DNA of 64,000 nucleotides from Streptomyces sp. NBC_00223 (GTDB taxonomy: Bacteria; Actinomycetota; Actinomycetes; Streptomycetales; Streptomycetaceae): NCBI RefSeq assembly GCF_036199905.1, contig NZ_CP108109.1, positions 496,001 to 560,000 of the forward strand, in the 5' to 3' direction. The position numbers were made by a program, and so were the translations under genes. Of the stretch, positions 33,483 through 44,805 are shown piece by piece. Below the pieces are notes generated by a model. That model was not told where the DNA came from and ran no database searches. It saw nothing but the letters and a program-made list of their open reading frames with translations. Positions within the stretch are counted from its first letter, which is position 1; each line of letters begins with the position of its first letter.

Positions 33483-34871
33483 GTGACACAAGAGCACACC
33501 GGAGCCCCGTACGACCCGAACGCCCAGGTGCACCTGGGGGTCTTCTACACCGGCGTCGGACCCCAGTACGTCTGGACCGACCCGGACAACGCCCCCCACA
33601 CGACCATCGAGACCAATATCGAGACCGCCCAACTGCTGGAACGCGGCCTGTTCGACGCCTTCTTCCTCGGCGAGGGGCTGCGGGTGCGGGAGAACCGCGG
33701 CCGGATCTTCGACCTCGACGTGGCCGGGCGGCCCGACGCGATCACCCAGCTGTCGGCGCTCGCCGCGGTCACGGAACGGATCGGTCTTGTGGCCACCCAG
33801 AACACCACCTACAACTTCCCGGCCGACCTCGCCCGGCGGCTGGCGAGCCTCGATCTGCTCTCGGACGGCCGCGCGGGCTGGAACATCGTCACCACCGACA
33901 ACGCGTGGACCGGTGAGAACTTCCGGCACGGCGGCTGGCTGGAGCACGCGCGCCGCTACGAGCGGGCCGGGCAGTTCGTCGAGACGGCCAAGGAGCTGTG
34001 GGCGTCCTGGGAGCCGGACGCCGTGGCCGGTACAGCGGCCGGCACCGACAGCCCCGACGCCAAGAGCTGGGCGCGGTCGGGCGCGATCCGTACCGTCGAG
34101 CGCGACACCGACCTCGTACGGCTGCGGGCCACCGCGACCGTGCCGGCCGCCCGGCAGGGCCGCCCGGTGCTCTTCCAGGCCGGCGACTCCGACGGGGGCC
34201 GCGACCTGGCCGCCCGCCACGCCGACGTGGTCTTCTCCGCCAACACCAGCTACGAGAAGGCGGTCGCCTACGCGCTGGACCTGCGGGCGCGGCTGGCGAC
34301 GTACGGGCGCGACGTGGACTCCGTACGCATCCTGCCGGGCGCGTCGGTGGTCCTCGGCGACACCCCGCAGGAGGCGGAGGAGAAGGCACGGTATCTGCGC
34401 AACGAGCGGGTCTCGGCGCCGCGGGCCATCGCGTTCTTCGAGCAGTTCTGGGGCACGGACCTGTCGGCCTACGACCCGGACGGGCCGCTGCCCGACATCG
34501 AGCCGAGCGAGGAGGAGCTGGACCCCTCGCGCGGCACGCTCGCCATCGAGCTGCGCACGGGCAAGCTCGAACGCATCCGGCAGTGGCGGCAGTTGGCCGA
34601 GGAGCGCGATCTGTCGATCCGTCAGCTCGCGCTTGAGGTCTCCCCCGGGCACCCGTCCTTCGTGGGCACGCCGTCGCAGATCGCCGACGAGTGGACGCGC
34701 TTCGTGCGCACCCGCGCGGTCGACGGCTTCAACATCAGCCCGCATCTGCTGCCGTCGTCGCTCACCGACATCGTCGACAAGCTGGTGCCCGAACTCCAGG
34801 AGCGCGGCGCCTACCGCACGGAGTACGAGGGCACGACGCTGCGCGAGCACCTGGCGCTGCCGCCGCTGTAG
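33483..34871 (+). CDS. LLM class flavin-dependent monooxygenase 3 (NtaA/SnaA type)
   Basis: This 462-residue full-length monooxygenase starts at GTG 33483, chosen because GAGGTGA lies just upstream. It is a clear paralogue of the enzyme encoded at 28066: FDAFFLGEGLRVRENRGRIFDLDVAGRPDAITQLSALAAVTERIGLV, RAGWNIVTTDNAWTGENFRHGGWLEHARRYERAGQF, and RPVLFQAGDSDGGRDLAARHADVVF. Both end TEYEGTTLR. Two such enzymes in one operon suggest two substrates or two consecutive oxidations. It is the last gene before a strong terminator. Confidence 0.88.
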   Translation: MTQEHTGAPYDPNAQVHLGVFYTGVGPQYVWTDPDNAPHTTIETNIETAQLLERGLFDAFFLGEGLRVRENRGRIFDLDVAGRPDAITQLSALAAVTERIGLVATQNTTYNFPADLARRLASLDLLSDGRAGWNIVTTDNAWTGENFRHGGWLEHARRYERAGQFVETAKELWASWEPDAVAGTAAGTDSPDAKSWARSGAIRTVERDTDLVRLRATATVPAARQGRPVLFQAGDSDGGRDLAARHADVVFSANTSYEKAVAYALDLRARLATYGRDVDSVRILPGASVVLGDTPQEAEEKARYLRNERVSAPRAIAFFEQFWGTDLSAYDPDGPLPDIEPSEEELDPSRGTLAIELRTGKLERIRQWRQLAEERDLSIRQLALEVSPGHPSFVGTPSQIADEWTRFVRTRAVDGFNISPHLLPSSLTDIVDKLVPELQERGAYRTEYEGTTLREHLALPPL

Positions 34872-34919
34872 GCGGCCCGCCGTCACCGGGTGCGCCGCCG
34901 TCACCCGATGTGGAAGCGC

Positions 34920-34953
34920 CCCCGCGGGCCGGAGTGCCGTACGGCCCGCGGGG
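34920..34953. terminator. Bidirectional terminator between LLM operon and acsA
   Basis: CCCCGCGGGCC and GGCCCGCGGGG form a perfect 11-bp stem around a 12-base loop, midway between the convergent stops. Confidence 0.75.
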
Positions 34954-34967
34954 ACGCGCTCGGTGGG

Positions 34968-36943
<1,976 letters not shown>

Positions 36944-36947
<4 letters not shown>

Positions 36948-37576
36948 GAGTGGGCTCCCTCCACCGGTCCGCCCCGCACGACGCCGGTCAGCGGGAAGAC
37001 CGGTACGACCGGCCGCTTCCAGGTGCTGTTGGTGACGGAGGCGAACGAGGCGTACCAGGCGACGAGCGCGGTGACCAGGCCGATCCAGCCGCCGACCTTG
37101 GTGGTGCCGGTCGACTGGGCGAACTCGCCTATGGTCAGCACGACGAAGGTCGCGGACAGGGTGACGAAGACGGCCGCCAGGGCGCCGGTGGTGCGCAGGG
37201 CGGCGACCGTCATGTAGACGGTGAAGACCGCCCATATGAGGAGGTAGAGGCCGGTGGCCTGGTGTGCGGTCGCGGGCGGCAGACCGCCGACGACGAACTT
37301 CACGTAGAAGGCGTACGACAGCCAGAAGGCGCCGTACGAGGCGAAGGCCGTGGCGCCGAAGGTGTTGCCCTTGCGGAACTCCCACATACCGGCGAGCACT
37401 TGGATGAGCCCGCCGTAGAACAGCGCGAGCGGCAGGACCACCGAGAGCAGGTTCGCGTGGATGAGGTCGGCGTTGAAGGAGCTGAGCACGAAGGTCGTGG
37501 AGGCGAATCCGGCGAGCCCGAGCGGTCCGGGGTCGGCGATCGAGTCGGTCCTGGGCTGTGGAACGGGAGTGCTCAT
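36944..37576 (-). CDS. GPR1/FUN34/YaaH acetate transporter (SatP-like)
   Basis: This 210-residue protein has six membrane helices. It carries DPGPLGLAGFASTTFVLS at the N-terminus, a variant of the family signature NPxPLGL in which Asn is replaced by Asp. Further family blocks are FYGGLIQVLAGMWEFRKGNTFGATAFASYGAFWLSYA. It moves acetate/H+ and perhaps succinate. The gene overlaps acsA by 4 bp. Two small hairpins lie just upstream of the start. Confidence 0.9.
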
Positions 37577-37601
37577 GTGGGGGTTCCCTCCTCGTCAGGA
37601 A

Positions 37602-37635
37602 CGGCAGCGGAACTGCCGGGACCGTTTCCGGTCCC
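37602..37635 (-). promoter_or_regulatory. Tandem hairpins in the acetate operon 5' region
   Basis: CGGCAG-CGGAA-CTGCCG (37602-37618) is followed immediately by GGGACCG-TTTC-CGGTCCC (37618-37635), 25-60 bp upstream of the transporter start. They may terminate the upstream symporter operon or be operator/RNA elements. Confidence 0.4.
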
Positions 37636-37761
37636 GCCTCCACGCTAGAAACCCGGACGGCTCACAGGACACCCGTGCACCAGAGGTGTCGCCCAGCGGT
37701 ACGGTCCGCTCGCCGGACGGTCGTTCCAGTACGGTGAGCGGTCGATTACGGACAGCATGCG

Positions 37762-39768
37762 TCAGTGAAGCGGAGGTTCTTCCGCTTGCGCGGGCGGCCG
37801 GTCCGGGCGAGATTGCCCGGCGCTTCCACCGTTCCCGGCGGGTCGCGCGGCGCCGCCGGCGGGGTCCGGGGGCCCTGCGGGTCCGGCGGGAGTGCCCACG
37901 CCCACCGGACCACCGGCTCCCCCCGGCCCGCCGACCCCCACCGGTCCGCCCGTCCGGCCCGGGACGACCGTCCGCCGCCCGGCCGCCTTGCGCGCGGCGG
38001 CAGCGGCGCTCGCGGCCAGGGCGCCCTGCGGTACGGGCGGCAGGACGCCCGCCTCCTCCGGCAGGTGCATCCGCAGCATCACCCGGTCCACGGCCGCCGG
38101 GGACAGCCGGTGCCGGGTCAGCAGCGAGCCGGCCACCATGACCGTGAACGCCACCGGTACGGTCCACGCCGCCGGCTGTTCGAGCAGCGCGGCGGGCCAG
38201 CCGCGCCCGGGACCGATCACGCTGGTCAGCACCACCGCGACGGCGGCCAGGCCGCCGCCCGCGACCAGGCCGAGCAGGGCGCCGACGTCGGTCAGCCCGC
38301 GCCACCAGATGCCGAGCACCAGCAGCGGGCAGAAGGAGGACGCGGCCACCGCGAAGGCCAGTCCGATCGCGTCGGCCACCGGAAGACCGGTCGTCGCCGT
38401 CGCCATCAGCAGCGGTGGCACGCCCGCGATCAGCGACGCCCAGCGGAAGCCGCGGGTCGAGCCGCGCAGCAGGTCCTGCGAGACCACGCCGGCCACCGAG
38501 ACGGTCAGCCCGGACGCGGTCGACACGAAGGCGGCGAAGGCCCCCGCGGTGGCCAGCGCCGCGAGCAGCCGCCCGCCCTCCCCCGCCTGTGTGATCTGCG
38601 GCAGCACCAGCACCGCGGTGTCGGTCCGCCCGGTGAGCAGCAGTTGCGGGGCGAAGATCCGGCCGAGCGCGCCGTAGACCGGCGGCAGCAGATAGAAGCC
38701 GCTGAGCAGCACCAGGACCAGCAGCGTGGTGCGGCGGGCGGCCCGGCCGTCGGGGTTGGTGTAGAAGCGGACCAGCACATGCGGCAGGCCCATCGTGCCG
38801 AGGAAGGTGGCCAGCAGGATCGAGTACACCGCGTACAGCGGGTGCGAGCGGCCGCCCGCGCCGGACAGCGGGCTCGCCCACATGGCGCCGGTCGCCGGTT
38901 TCAGGCCCGTCTTCTGCGGCACCGGCACCCCGGCGGGGAAGGTCAGCCGGGCGCCGGCCGCCGCCGCGTGCTCGCCCTTCACCAGCCGTACGGTCCCGGC
39001 CGGCCCGCCCGCCGTCCCGTACGCGGTCCCGTCCAGGCGGCCCCGGACGGTGATCGTGACCGGCGCGCGCACGTCGAAGCGGACCGGGTCCTCGATCCGG
39101 ACGACGGTGGTGTGCGGGAAGACCGGGGTGTCGGGCCCGGTCAGGCTCGGCGATCCGGCCGCGCGCCAGGACAGGATCAGAAACACCGCGGGGACCGCTA
39201 TGGCGGTCAGCTTCAGCCAGAACTGGAAGCCCTGCACCAGCGTGACGCTGCGCATCCCGCCCGCCGCCGAGACACAGACCACCGCCGCCGCGACGACCAC
39301 CGCGCCGACCCACCGCGGCGCGCCGGTCACCGTCTGGAGGGTCAGGCCCGCGCCCTGCAACTGCGGGACCAGATACAGCCAGGCGATGACGGCGACCAGT
39401 ACGCTCGCCACCCGCCGCACCGCCGTGGAGCCGAGCCGTTCCTCGGCGAAGTCCGGCAGCGTGTAGGCGCCCGAGCGGCGCAGCGGGGCCGCCACCAGCA
39501 GCAACAGCACCAGATACCCGGCGGTGTAGCCCACCGGGTAGGCGAGCATGTCCACGCCGTAGGCCATCACCAGGCCCGCGACGCCGAGGAAGGAGGCCGC
39601 CGACAGGTACTCGCCGCCGATGGCCGAGGCGTTCCACAGCGGGGAGATCTCCCGGGAGGCGACGTAGAAGTCGGAGGTGGCCCGGGACAGCCGCAGCCCG
39701 TAGACGCCGACGGCGACGGTCGCGACCAGCACGACGATCAGGGCGGTGAGGCCGAGCGCGGGGTTCAC
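37762..39768 (-). CDS. Sodium:solute symporter, ActP-like (acetate/pyruvate family)
   Basis: This 668-residue SSS-family carrier has about 13 helices. It carries FYVASREISPLWNASAIGGEYLSAASFLGVAGLVMAYG, the sodium-site region of ActP/MctP-like transporters, and the family stretch QGFQFWLKLTAIAVPA. Two oddities are an approximately 90-residue hydrophilic insert after TM6 and a C-terminal tail of about 65 residues made of PVGVGGPGG-type Pro/Gly repeats. It overlaps its small partner gene and follows a LytTR regulator, and its neighbours acsA and yaaH point to acetate or a related monocarboxylate. Confidence 0.88.
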   Translation of the reverse strand: MNPALGLTALIVVLVATVAVGVYGLRLSRATSDFYVASREISPLWNASAIGGEYLSAASFLGVAGLVMAYGVDMLAYPVGYTAGYLVLLLLVAAPLRRSGAYTLPDFAEERLGSTAVRRVASVLVAVIAWLYLVPQLQGAGLTLQTVTGAPRWVGAVVVAAAVVCVSAAGGMRSVTLVQGFQFWLKLTAIAVPAVFLILSWRAAGSPSLTGPDTPVFPHTTVVRIEDPVRFDVRAPVTITVRGRLDGTAYGTAGGPAGTVRLVKGEHAAAAGARLTFPAGVPVPQKTGLKPATGAMWASPLSGAGGRSHPLYAVYSILLATFLGTMGLPHVLVRFYTNPDGRAARRTTLLVLVLLSGFYLLPPVYGALGRIFAPQLLLTGRTDTAVLVLPQITQAGEGGRLLAALATAGAFAAFVSTASGLTVSVAGVVSQDLLRGSTRGFRWASLIAGVPPLLMATATTGLPVADAIGLAFAVAASSFCPLLVLGIWWRGLTDVGALLGLVAGGGLAAVAVVLTSVIGPGRGWPAALLEQPAAWTVPVAFTVMVAGSLLTRHRLSPAAVDRVMLRMHLPEEAGVLPPVPQGALAASAAAAARKAAGRRTVVPGRTGGPVGVGGPGGAGGPVGVGTPAGPAGPPDPAGGAARPAGNGGSAGQSRPDRPPAQAEEPPLH

Positions 39769-40205
39769 GGGATGTCAGGAGGTCCGGCCGGGGCGCCGGG
39801 GCCGGGGCCTGTGCCGGGGCCGCCCAGCAGATCGGTGAAGTCGCGCTCGACCCGCTCGGCGTGCCGTACGTGGAACCAGGCCGCCCCCACCAGCAGCGGA
39901 TACGCGAGCGCCCCGAGCAGCAGCCACGCCAGCCGGATGCCGAAGACGTCCGCCGTACGCAGCCCCGGGGCCAGCGCGAAGGCCGCGGGCAGTCCGCCGA
40001 GCGCCACCGCGAGCACGGCCAGCACCCCCAGCGAGAGCCGCAGTTGGTCGCGGACCAGCGAGCGTACGTACACCTGGCCGAGACGCGGCTGGGTGTGCAG
40101 GTCCTCGGCGCCGGCGCGCGCGGACCAGCCGCCGTCCCGGTTGCGGCGTGGGCCCGAGACCGCGGTCCGGCGCGGGGGCGGCGGTGGATGCTGCGCGCCG
40201 CTCAT
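39765..40205 (-). CDS. Small two-helix membrane protein, DUF485-like symporter partner
   Basis: This 146-residue protein has two membrane helices (about residues 55-80 and 88-110) and a basic C-terminal helix, AAWFHVRHAERVERDFTDLLG. Small DUF485/YjcH-type proteins are regularly encoded next to ActP symporters and may modulate them. Its N-terminus is Pro-rich. Its stop overlaps the symporter start and its start overlaps the regulator stop, so all are one operon. The DUF485 assignment rests on context and size as much as on sequence. Confidence 0.7.
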   Translation of the reverse strand: MSGAQHPPPPPRRTAVSGPRRNRDGGWSARAGAEDLHTQPRLGQVYVRSLVRDQLRLSLGVLAVLAVALGGLPAAFALAPGLRTADVFGIRLAWLLLGALAYPLLVGAAWFHVRHAERVERDFTDLLGGPGTGPGPGAPAGPPDIP

Positions 40206-40960
40206 GACGGCTCCTCCCCCGGCGCGGACGCCCAGCGCGTCAGCAGGTCCCGCAGCTCGCGGGTGTGGCGGCGGCTGACCGGGAGTTCGGCGCCGGCCGT
40301 CCGGACCGTCCAGTGCCCGGCGTCCGAGCGCAGTTCCTCGACGTGCCGCAACGAGACCAGATAGCGGCGGTGGATGCGCAGGAAGCCGTGCGGCGCCCAG
40401 CGTTCCTCCAGGGACGCCAGCGGGATGCGCAGCAGGGGCGCGTCACCGCCCGCGTGCAGCCGTACGTAGTCGCCCTGGGCCTCGACGTACGCGACCTCGT
40501 CGCGCGAGACGAACCGGGTGACGCCGCCCAGGTCGACCGGGATGCGCTCGACCACGCGCTCGGGGGCGACCGGGCCGGGCGCGCCGCCGCCCTCGATGAG
40601 GGCCGCCACCCGCCGTACGGCCTCGGCCAGGCGTTCCCTGCGGACCGGTTTGAGCAGGTAGTCGCAGGCCTTGAGGGCGAAGGCGTCGACGGCGAAGTCC
40701 TCGTAGGCGGTGACGAAGACGACGGCCGGCGGCTGCGCGAAGCGGCCGAGCACCCGGACCAGGTCGAGCCCGTCGAGGCCGGGCATCCGGATGTCGAGGA
40801 AGACCGCGTCGACGGTCCCGTCCTCCAGCCGCCGCAGCGCCTCGTCGCTGCTGCCCGCGGCGAGCACATGCCCGATCCGCCGGTCGCCGCGGAGCAGATA
40901 CGTCAGCTCCTCCAGGGCGGGCGGCTCGTCGTCCACCGCCAGGACCCGCAGTGACGTCAC
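40202..40960 (-). CDS. LytTR response regulator
   Basis: This 252-residue protein has an N-terminal receiver domain with acidic pocket DDE at 10-12 and phosphoacceptor Asp56 in VFLDIRMPG. A C-terminal LytTR DNA-binding domain follows (about 145-245, ARGDEVAYVEAQGDYVRLHAGG-like region and FLRIHRRYLVSLRHVEEL). It uses a GTG start in a GTGA overlap with the kinase stop. The neighbouring symporter is the likely target, like BtsSR controlling a pyruvate carrier in Escherichia coli. Confidence 0.92.
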   Translation of the reverse strand: MTSLRVLAVDDEPPALEELTYLLRGDRRIGHVLAAGSSDEALRRLEDGTVDAVFLDIRMPGLDGLDLVRVLGRFAQPPAVVFVTAYEDFAVDAFALKACDYLLKPVRRERLAEAVRRVAALIEGGGAPGPVAPERVVERIPVDLGGVTRFVSRDEVAYVEAQGDYVRLHAGGDAPLLRIPLASLEERWAPHGFLRIHRRYLVSLRHVEELRSDAGHWTVRTAGAELPVSRRHTRELRDLLTRWASAPGEEPS

Positions 40961-42138
40961 GAGGCGTGCACCCCGGTCCGGTACTTGGGGACGCGGACAT
41001 TGACCTTGGTGCCCGCGCCGAGCGCGGTCTCCACGACCAGGCCGTACTCGTCGCCGAACACCGCGCGCAGCCGCTCGTCCACGTTGCCGAGGCCCAGCGA
41101 GTCGCCGCCGGCCTCCCCGGCCAGCAGCGCCCGTACGTCCTCCGGGTCCATGCCCACGCCGTCGTCCTCCACACTGATCCGGCACTCCGCACCGGCGTCC
41201 TCGGCCCGGATCGTGATCCGCCCCGGGGTCGACTTGGGACCCAGGCCGTGCCGTACGGCGTTCTCAACGAGCGGCTGGAGGCAGAGGAACGGCACCGCGA
41301 CCGGCAACACCTCCGGGGCGATCAGCAGGTCCACCCGCAGCCGGGCGCCGAACCGGGCCCGCTCCAGCCGCAGATAGCGGTCGACCGAGTGCAACTCCTC
41401 GGCGAGGGTACTGAACTCTCCGTGCTTGCGCAGGCTGTAGCGCGTCAACTCGGCGAATTCCAGGAGCAGTTCCCGGGCCTGGTCGGGGTCGGTACGGACG
41501 AAGGAGGCGATCGCGGTCAGCGAGTTGTAGACGAAGTGCGGGGAGATCTGGGCCCGCAGGGCACGCAGCTCCGCCTCGATCATCCGGGTGCGGGAGCGGT
41601 CGAGTTCGGCCAGTTCGAGCTGGGAGATCACCCAGTGGGCGACCTCGCCTGCCGCCCGGACCAGACCGGCCGACACCTGGCGCCCGTACGCCGACAGCGC
41701 GCCGACGACGAGGCCGTCGACCACCAGCGGGACGACGACGGCGCTGCGCACCGGGCAGCCCATGTCACCGCAGTCGATGACCTCGGCCGGGACCACCCAG
41801 GGGCGGCCGGCGTCCATGGCCTCCCTGGCGTGCTCGACGGCCTCGGCGGCGTGGCGGCGGCCGGGGCCCTCCCAGGCGAGCAGCACTCCGTCGCCGACCA
41901 CGGCGAGGGCGGGGGTGCCGAGCAGGGCCCGCAGATGACGGGCGGCGCGCCGGGCCGACTCGGGGTTCAGACCCTCGCGCAGCGGCGGGGCGGCCAGGGA
42001 GGCGGCGTGCAGGGTGGCGAAGGCGGCCCGGTCGGCGGGGGTGCCGAAACCGCGGCGGCCGCGCACCAGCCAGAACAGCGCGGCCGCGGCTCCCGCGATC
42101 ACCAGTGCGACCGACACGACGGTGACCACGGAACCCAT
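40957..42138 (-). CDS. LytS/BtsS-type sensor histidine kinase
   Basis: This 393-residue kinase has one N-terminal membrane helix (residues 2-24), a GAF-like region (VGDGVLLAWEGPGRRHAAEAVEHAREAM, then a GDMGCPVRSAVVVPLVVDGLVVGALSAYG block), and a HisKA-type H-box QISPHFVYNSLTAIASFVRTD. A HATPase domain follows with ENAVRHGL and DDGVGMDPEDV. The start at 42138 is chosen because the first helix begins there; no clear ribosome site is visible. The Cys in CGDMGCPV could allow redox sensing. It heads the kinase-regulator-symporter operon. Confidence 0.9.
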   Translation of the reverse strand: MGSVVTVVSVALVIAGAAAALFWLVRGRRGFGTPADRAAFATLHAASLAAPPLREGLNPESARRAARHLRALLGTPALAVVGDGVLLAWEGPGRRHAAEAVEHAREAMDAGRPWVVPAEVIDCGDMGCPVRSAVVVPLVVDGLVVGALSAYGRQVSAGLVRAAGEVAHWVISQLELAELDRSRTRMIEAELRALRAQISPHFVYNSLTAIASFVRTDPDQARELLLEFAELTRYSLRKHGEFSTLAEELHSVDRYLRLERARFGARLRVDLLIAPEVLPVAVPFLCLQPLVENAVRHGLGPKSTPGRITIRAEDAGAECRISVEDDGVGMDPEDVRALLAGEAGGDSLGLGNVDERLRAVFGDEYGLVVETALGAGTKVNVRVPKYRTGVHAS

Positions 42139-42254
42139 CCGGGCATTATCGCCACGCGCGCCCCGGGAGAACACCTCCGGCACGCCCCCGCACATGTGTG
42201 CGGGGGCGCGGGCGGCGACCGGGCCCCGGGGTCACCGACGCGGGAGTGGGACCG

Positions 42255-43016
42255 ATGATGGGCGACATGGACACCACGCACACCGCCGACGCCCCGCGCG
42301 ACCGGCTCGACTTCTTCCCCTCGCCGTCCGGCAGCGGCCCCGCCCCCGCCGTCCTGGTCCTGCCGGGCGGCGGCTACGAGGTGCACGCCCCGCACGAGGC
42401 CGAGCCCGTGGCGCGCTGGCTCAACGGCCTCGGCCTGGCCGCGTTCGTCCTGCGCTACCCCGTCGCCCCGAACGGCGAGCCGGAGCCGCTGCGCGACGCG
42501 CCGCTGGAGGACGCCCGCGCGGCGATGCGGGCGATCAGGGAGGGCGCGGGCGGGTCCGGCGTGGACCCGTCACGTGTGGGCGTCCTCGGCTTCTCGGCCG
42601 GCGCGCATCTGGCCGCCGTGCTCGCGAGCGGGCCGCGGCCGGAGGGCGGGGAGCGCCCGGACCTGGCCGTGCTGTGCTACCCGCTGATCTCCTTCGCCCA
42701 CCAGCCGCACGTGGGTTCGCTGCGGGCGCTGCTCGGCGAGGACGCCACGCTCGCGCAGCGGTGGGCGGCCTCGGCCGAGGCGTCCGTGCACCCGGACACA
42801 CCCCCGGTCTTCTCCTGGCACACCGCGGACGACCGGACCGTCGACGTCGAGCACTCGCTGCGGTACGCCGCCGCCCTGAGCCGGGCCGGTGTGCCGGTGG
42901 AGCTGCACGTACTGCCGCACGGGCCGCACGGGTTGGGCCTCGCGCCGGAGGACCCGTATCCGGCACGGTGGACGGAGTGGTGCGCCGACTGGTTCGCGTC
43001 GCACGGCTGGCGCTGA
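42255..43016 (+). CDS. Alpha/beta hydrolase, acetylxylan esterase/BD-FAE-like
   Basis: The ATG at 42255 is chosen for the GGGAG upstream; another ATG at 42267 is possible. This 253-residue hydrolase has the oxyanion motif VLPGGGYEV, the nucleophile elbow GFSAGAH, the acid in TADDRTVDVEHS, and the catalytic His in HGPHGLGL. The GGGYEVHAPHEAEPVARWL pattern is that of small esterases acting on acetylated or feruloylated oligosaccharides. It has no signal peptide. It stands alone, divergent from the kinase operon and ended by a very strong hairpin. Confidence 0.85.
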   Translation: MMGDMDTTHTADAPRDRLDFFPSPSGSGPAPAVLVLPGGGYEVHAPHEAEPVARWLNGLGLAAFVLRYPVAPNGEPEPLRDAPLEDARAAMRAIREGAGGSGVDPSRVGVLGFSAGAHLAAVLASGPRPEGGERPDLAVLCYPLISFAHQPHVGSLRALLGEDATLAQRWAASAEASVHPDTPPVFSWHTADDRTVDVEHSLRYAAALSRAGVPVELHVLPHGPHGLGLAPEDPYPARWTEWCADWFASHGWR

Positions 43017-43024
43017 GCCGACGG

Positions 43025-43058
43025 CCGGGCCCCCACCGAACGCGCGGTGGGGGCCCGG
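43025..43058. terminator. Strong terminator between hydrolase and vWA genes
   Basis: CCGGGCCCCCACCG and CGGTGGGGGCCCGG form a perfect 14-bp stem around AACGCG. It bounds the conflict locus on its 3' side. Confidence 0.85.
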
Positions 43059-43113
43059 TGGCTGACGGGACGTCAGGCGGGTCGCCGTACGGAGGCCCTG
43101 GCCCTTCACCCGC

Positions 43114-44727
43114 TCAGCGTTGGCCGCTGTGGTACTGGAAGTCGATCCCGCACAGCAGCACCCGGTCGTCCGGCCGGCACGTGGCCTCGCGCGCCGGCTG
43201 CCCGTTCACCTGGCAGAGCAGCCGCAGCGGCGGGCGGGAGCCGGGCCACCCGGGCGCGCTGCGCACCCGTACCTTGGCCGAGCCCCGCTCGAAGAGGGCG
43301 GACAGATCCCGGTTCGTCTCGGTCTCCCCCTGGAGCGGTATCTCGACCCGGGCGCCTGTGACGCCCTCCGCGACGAGCATGCCGGTCATGGACGGGTGGG
43401 ACCGCCGCCAGAAGGCGATCGCCAGGCCGACGACCAGGACGAACCCGACGACGGCCACCAGCCACCGCACGATGTCCAGGGACTTCCGTACGGTCCCGGT
43501 GACGGCCAGCGGGTCGCCGGCCGGCCGGTCGGCCAACTGCGTGCTCTGGCCGCCCAGATAGGTCTTGACGTCGGCGGCCAGCGGGGTGCTGACCACGCCG
43601 TCGACCGACAGCTTCCCGGTGGTGGACTCCTGGCCGGACGTCCAGCCGCTGCGGCTGCCGTCCACCGAGGCGACCGTGAGGGCGTAGTCCTTGTGCTGGC
43701 CGGCCGGCAGATCCGCCCGGTCGGGCAGCGGCTGGGTGAGGTGGACGCCGTCGGGCAGTCCGTTCAGCCGCAGTCCGGACAGACGCACCGGCAGCGACAC
43801 GGTGGTCGCGGTCAGCCGCAGGTGCAGCACGCTGCCCGCGACCAGCGGGGTGCCCGGGTCGGTGCCGGGCCAGCTGACCGCGACTCCCTTGCCCGCGTCC
43901 GCGACGACGGCCTTCTTCGCCTGCCGGACCCGGGTGTCGTCACGGGCCTTGTCCAGCACCGAACTGAGGTCGTCGGTGGTCGGGTCGAGCATCTGGACGT
44001 GCGGCAGCACCTTGGCCAGCACGTCCTGGACGTCGCCGCCCTTGCCGAACGGCACCCCGTATCCGGTCAGGCTCTGCGAGCCGGGCAGCGAACCGGCCTC
44101 CTGGCGCAGCCGGGCCCAGCCGGGGCTGCCGAACGTCTTGTACTCGGGGTCGTCGGGCGCGTTGAGTTCGGCGTCGGAGAGCAGCAGCACCCCGGAGGTG
44201 GCCGTACCGCCGCGGCGCAGGCCGTCGAGCGCGGACTCGAAGCCGCGTCCGAAGTCGGAGGCGCCGCCGGTGGCGTGCCGGGGCAGCGCCTGCACCTTCT
44301 GCTGGGCCTGGGAGGGGGAGACCAGATCACAGACGTCGGCCCCGGTGCTGAAGGTGATCAGGCAGACCTGGTCCTGGGGGGTGAGGGAGGACAGGAACCG
44401 GGGCAGCACCTGGAGCACCCGGGCGTAGTAGCCGCTGGTCTCCATCGACCCGGACGTGTCGATCAGCACCGCGTAGTTGGCGCTCTGGCGGGCGGTGAGC
44501 TGGTTCAGCAGCGTCTCCAGACCGTCCGAGCCCTGGGCGCTCGCGGTGCCGGCCATCGGCAGCAGCGCGAGGGCGACCGAGGCCGCGGCGGCTCCGGCGG
44601 CACGCGAAAGGCGGGAGAGGGCGACCCGTGCGGCGCGACGGGCGTCGCCGGGGGTCGCGGTGAGGCTGGTCCGGTGGGGACGGAGCGCTGTCGCGGTGTC
44701 GGCACCGCGTCTGGGCATGACCATCAT
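43114..44727 (-). CDS. Membrane-anchored vWA domain protein
   Basis: This 537-residue protein has a long basic signal/anchor region (residues 1-65, hydrophobic core AAASVALALLPMAGTASA). An extracellular von Willebrand A domain follows with an intact MIDAS, Asp90-x-Ser92-x-Ser94, in YAVLIDTSGSM. A beta-rich middle, a membrane helix near residue 440 (WLVAVVGFVLVVGLAIAFW) and a cytosolic FHA-like or beta domain of about 80 residues follow (CQVNGQPAREATCRPDDRVLLCGIDFQYHSG). It is 78 bp downstream of the GAP1-like gene and is the last gene of the minus-strand block. It could link the cytosolic GTPase machinery to the cell surface. Confidence 0.8.
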   Translation of the reverse strand: MMVMPRRGADTATALRPHRTSLTATPGDARRAARVALSRLSRAAGAAAASVALALLPMAGTASAQGSDGLETLLNQLTARQSANYAVLIDTSGSMETSGYYARVLQVLPRFLSSLTPQDQVCLITFSTGADVCDLVSPSQAQQKVQALPRHATGGASDFGRGFESALDGLRRGGTATSGVLLLSDAELNAPDDPEYKTFGSPGWARLRQEAGSLPGSQSLTGYGVPFGKGGDVQDVLAKVLPHVQMLDPTTDDLSSVLDKARDDTRVRQAKKAVVADAGKGVAVSWPGTDPGTPLVAGSVLHLRLTATTVSLPVRLSGLRLNGLPDGVHLTQPLPDRADLPAGQHKDYALTVASVDGSRSGWTSGQESTTGKLSVDGVVSTPLAADVKTYLGGQSTQLADRPAGDPLAVTGTVRKSLDIVRWLVAVVGFVLVVGLAIAFWRRSHPSMTGMLVAEGVTGARVEIPLQGETETNRDLSALFERGSAKVRVRSAPGWPGSRPPLRLLCQVNGQPAREATCRPDDRVLLCGIDFQYHSGQR

Positions 44728-44805
44728 GGCCTTCTCATGGGTGTGTCGGTGGAGCAGGTCGGGTGGAGCGGCGGCGGCCGCCGTTGGGCACGGGAGCGGT
44801 CCGTG

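Noticed and set aside
37768..37787. AAGCGGA/TCCGCTT hairpin as terminator of the symporter gene
   Set aside because: It lies within the last codons of the gene and has only 7 bp. It may contribute, but I cannot separate it from coding constraint.
37595..39637. Shadow frame of about 680 codons overlapping the symporter gene
   Set aside because: It is an Arg/Gly/Ala-rich frame without membrane segments. The overlapping frame 37762-39768 encodes a clear SSS-family carrier.
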